Positions 61,507 through 64,000 of a DNA stretch of 64,000 nt are shown here, piece after piece (positions within the stretch are counted from its first letter, which is position 1; every line of letters begins with the position of its first letter). The stretch is taken from the NCBI GenBank assembly GCA_030220185.1, contig JASPKZ010001240.1, forward strand, positions 779,253 to 843,252, read 5' to 3'. Source of the stretch: Diploptera punctata. Lineage: Eukaryota > Arthropoda > Insecta > Blattodea > Blaberidae. The notes under the pieces are model-generated. The model worked only from the letters and a program-made list of their open reading frames with translations. It had not been told where the DNA came from and did not search any database. The translations under genes and the position numbers were made by a program.

Positions 61507-64000
61507 TTTTTTTTTTTTTTTTTTTTTTAATTTATTGAAAATCAATCAACATGCCCCACTGCAGAGCAGTATTACATGCATTATTTAACAACACCTTATT
61601 AACTATAAGTTCATAGAGTTTATAAATTTACAAAATTGTTTTAGATGTTTCGTTACTAATTCGTTGTTAGTAACCGGCCAGTTCCCTCCATTTTTATATA
61701 TGTCTGCTATTAAGGTAGTTCTCTGCTGCCGAAATTCTTTACACAAGTAAATCATATGATTCGCAGTTTGTCGCGGGCAGCCACATGCACATCCCGGGTT
61801 ATCTATAATATGGAATCTATGTAAGTAGTCATTTGTTTTACCGTGGCCTGATATCAATGCAGTAAACTGCGGTGTTTATAGGAATTTTAATGTTAAGTCT
61901 TTCTTTGATATATGGGAAGAATAGTCTGCATTGAGCACCCTTATTTGTTGCATTCCACCTATTCTGCCACAGCTGGTGTCCGTTTTCTCTTATTCTACAC
62001 TTTATTAGTGATTTTGGAATCTTGTTATATATTACATGCAGATTTAGGTCTTTTGCTGCCTCCTTTGCAAGCTCATCGGCATACTCATTTCCAATATCAC
62101 CTATATGTGCTTTCACCCATTTAAAATGAATTGTCCATTGTTTCAGTTCTAAATTTTTTATCGTTTTTAGAATGTCCTCAACTATGCTATTATGTTTGCT
62201 ATTTTTCTGGAAAAGGGCTAGGGCAACTTTACTATCAGAATATATAGCTGCAGTCTTCTCTTCACCCGAAGTAGTGTACTTATATTCTGTATTTCTTGTA
62301 GAGCTTTCAATACAGCTAGTTGTTCGGCCTGATTATTTGAACAATTTCCACCAAGTCTATATTTGAGATTTAAAAAAATATTGTCAAATTTGTATATCAC
62401 TGCTGCGGCTCCGACATTTTCTTCCTTTTTACTGCCATCTGTGTAAATTTTTAGAAAATAATTTGTACCTTCCTTAGCCTCTTGTATTTGGGGTATTTGT
62501 GCAGGATGCATCCAATCACTTGGTGTTAAGGGTTTGCATCATAATTTACATCTCCATGTATAGAATCATACTGTTTGATTATTCCTTGTATTGTTATATC
62601 AATAGTCTGAATACCAGCCAAAAACGCAAGAAGCTTCATATGAAATTGTTCTGTATGCCTTCGTAATTTTTATGTTGAATAATCTCTGAACTCTCTGAAT
62701 TTTTGTTAAATTAGTTTTAATTTGTAAGGCGTCTCCCCACACTGGAGCTCCGTATGTCAGAATCGGTTGTATAGCGCCCATATAAATTGTATGTAGTGCT
62801 TTATTTCCAATACCCCACTTTAATTTTGCTGCTTTCGATAATGTGTGAAATATACTTATTGCTTTATCATGGATTTGATTAATATGATGATCAAATCTAA
62901 ATTTTTTGTCAACGTAAATTCCAAGATACTTTAGTGTATCTACTTGTTCTAGCGTTTTGTTATTAAGATAAATGTTTATAGATTCATTGTTTATTTTCTT
63001 TTTCCTGGTTATCATCAGAACTTTCGATTTGGAGTCATTAAAGTTTAGTTTATTTTCATTAGCCCATAATTCAATTTTCTTTAAATCCTGATTACAATAA
63101 TTTCCTACGTCTAATTTACTCTTCCCTTTTGTCATTGATGAGGATATCATCAGCAAAGGCAATTACCTCTGTTCTTTGTGTGAATTGTAAGTTAAGCATG
63201 GAATTATATAAAACATTCCATAGACCTGGTCCGCAACAAGATCCTTGTGGACAGCCCTTCTCAACTTGTTTTTCTGTTTGATATTCATTTGACGATAGGC
63301 TTGCTGTTCTATTTTTGAAATAATCCTGACATAGTCTATATAAGTTACTTGGACATTCCATTTCTCTTAGGTTATTTAAAATGGTAGGCCACCACGCAGC
63401 GTCAAATGCACCTTTAACATCCAGGCTTACTAGAACGATGTATCCAAATTGCGGTAAATTACGTTTGACAAAGCTTTTCATTTCCATAGCTGCATCCACC
63501 GTACTTTTTTGGGCCATAAATCCAAACTGTCTTACATTAAAAAGTTTTCTTGAATTTATGTGATGTTCAATCCTATTTATCATCAATTTCTCGAGGATTT
63601 TTCCCATTTATATTCAACAAGCTTATTGGACGATATTTTGTAACGCTGTGAGTTTCTGTTTTACCATGCTTAATTATTGGAATTATCACCGATCGCTTCC
63701 ATCTTATAGGAAATATACTATCACTGAGACACTTATTGTATAATGCAGTGAAGAAGCAGGGGAACATTTTGAAGGCAATCAATAAGATATCACTAGTTAT
63801 TCCGTCTCTCCAGGCGATTTTCTCGGATTGAAATTCTGCAATATGTTTAATATTTCTGCAGTTGTGAATTCTATGTCCTCCGTGTATTCATAGGTTCTGT
63901 TGTAAGTCTTATTAATCGGTTGTGTCTCTAGTGTCATCCTGCTAACTGTCTTGAGGGAAAAAAAGTGTTTTTTAACATAATTTGCAATGTGTCAGAAAGT
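61507..64000 (-). pseudogene. LINE with RT and RNase H (I/R1/LOA group), poly(A) tail
   Basis: The poly(A) end is the T run at 61507-61528. Reading right to left: RT fingers KYRPISLLN (63590-63660), motif A LVSLDVKGAFDAAWW, motif B KGCPQGSCCGPGLWN, motif C AFADDIL (to about 63140), YLGIYVDKKFRFDHHI and IQPILTYGAPVWGDAL; then RNase H with YTDGSK, NQAEQLAVLKALQEI, a YSDSK Asp after a frameshift (about 62235) and GNEYADELAKEAAK; then a Cys/His end (CACGCPRQTANHMIYLC). Frameshifts near 63605, 63140, 62550, 62240 and 61860. The endonuclease would lie beyond the right edge. Confidence 0.85.

Noticed and set aside
60817..61588. Four long frames of 208-245 codons (YVCM and YIHT repeats)
   Set aside because: They are translations of the (TATG)n array, open in every frame because the repeat has no stop.

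Overview
The window looks like intergenic DNA from a large, AT-rich, repeat-dense insect genome. I support no host protein-coding gene. The insect call rests on many RTE-like and CR1-like LINE copies, tRNA-derived SINEs, Helitron-like and mariner-like elements, Penelope-like remnants, and a nuclear mitochondrial fragment that reads through only with the invertebrate mitochondrial code. The SINE and LINE families resemble those I associate with cockroaches and their relatives (Blattodea). That placement is from memory and moderate at best.

Layout. 0-9 kb: RTE-like LINE fragments, one nested in another with a 13-bp target duplication, a composite repeat with an intron-bearing tRNA-Tyr-like unit and a foldback, SINEs, and about 1.5 kb with nothing recognised. 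9-13 kb: a Helitron-like element (A|TC...CTAG|T) that took in two RTE copies, then a mariner-like element with ~105-bp inverted ends and an internally deleted RTE. 13-19 kb: a composite SINE, CR1-like LINE, MITEs, a Tc1/mariner fragment and a mitochondrial ND5 fragment. 19-25 kb: SINE, microsatellites, CR1-like LINE, a mariner end, a Penelope-like remnant with GIY-YIG sequence, a second copy of the tRNA-Tyr composite, and a second Penelope-type terminal region. 25-34 kb: a long CR1-like LINE, RTE copies (one with an open 467-codon RT frame inside a 59-bp duplication) and a SINE. 35-40 kb: a Helitron-like element split by a young LTR retrotransposon that encodes only Gag. 40-52 kb: SINE, Helitron, nested mariners, piggyBac-like MITEs, three solo LTRs related to the Gag-only element, mini-RTEs, and a LINE/28S rRNA/SINE chimera. 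52-58 kb: a mariner-like element with ~115-bp ends carrying two later insertions, tRNA-like units in long inverted repeats, and a Helitron. 58-64 kb: SINEs, a 608-bp (TATG)n array and an RNase H-bearing LINE running off the right edge.

How it works together. RTE-like LINEs with tails (GAT)n, (GAA)n, (GATA)n or (GTAA)n made most of the copies, and several events are datable from nesting. The youngest-looking events are the Gag-only LTR element (about five differences between its LTRs), the 467-codon LINE and two nearly identical MITE-A copies. The strongest leads are a ladder of primer-binding-site-like repeats inside the LTRs, the LINE-28S-SINE chimera, a group of internally deleted RTE copies with clean target duplications, tRNA-like units tied to foldbacks, and hammerhead-like cores at Penelope-type termini. 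None is proven here. Each is stated with the test that would settle it.
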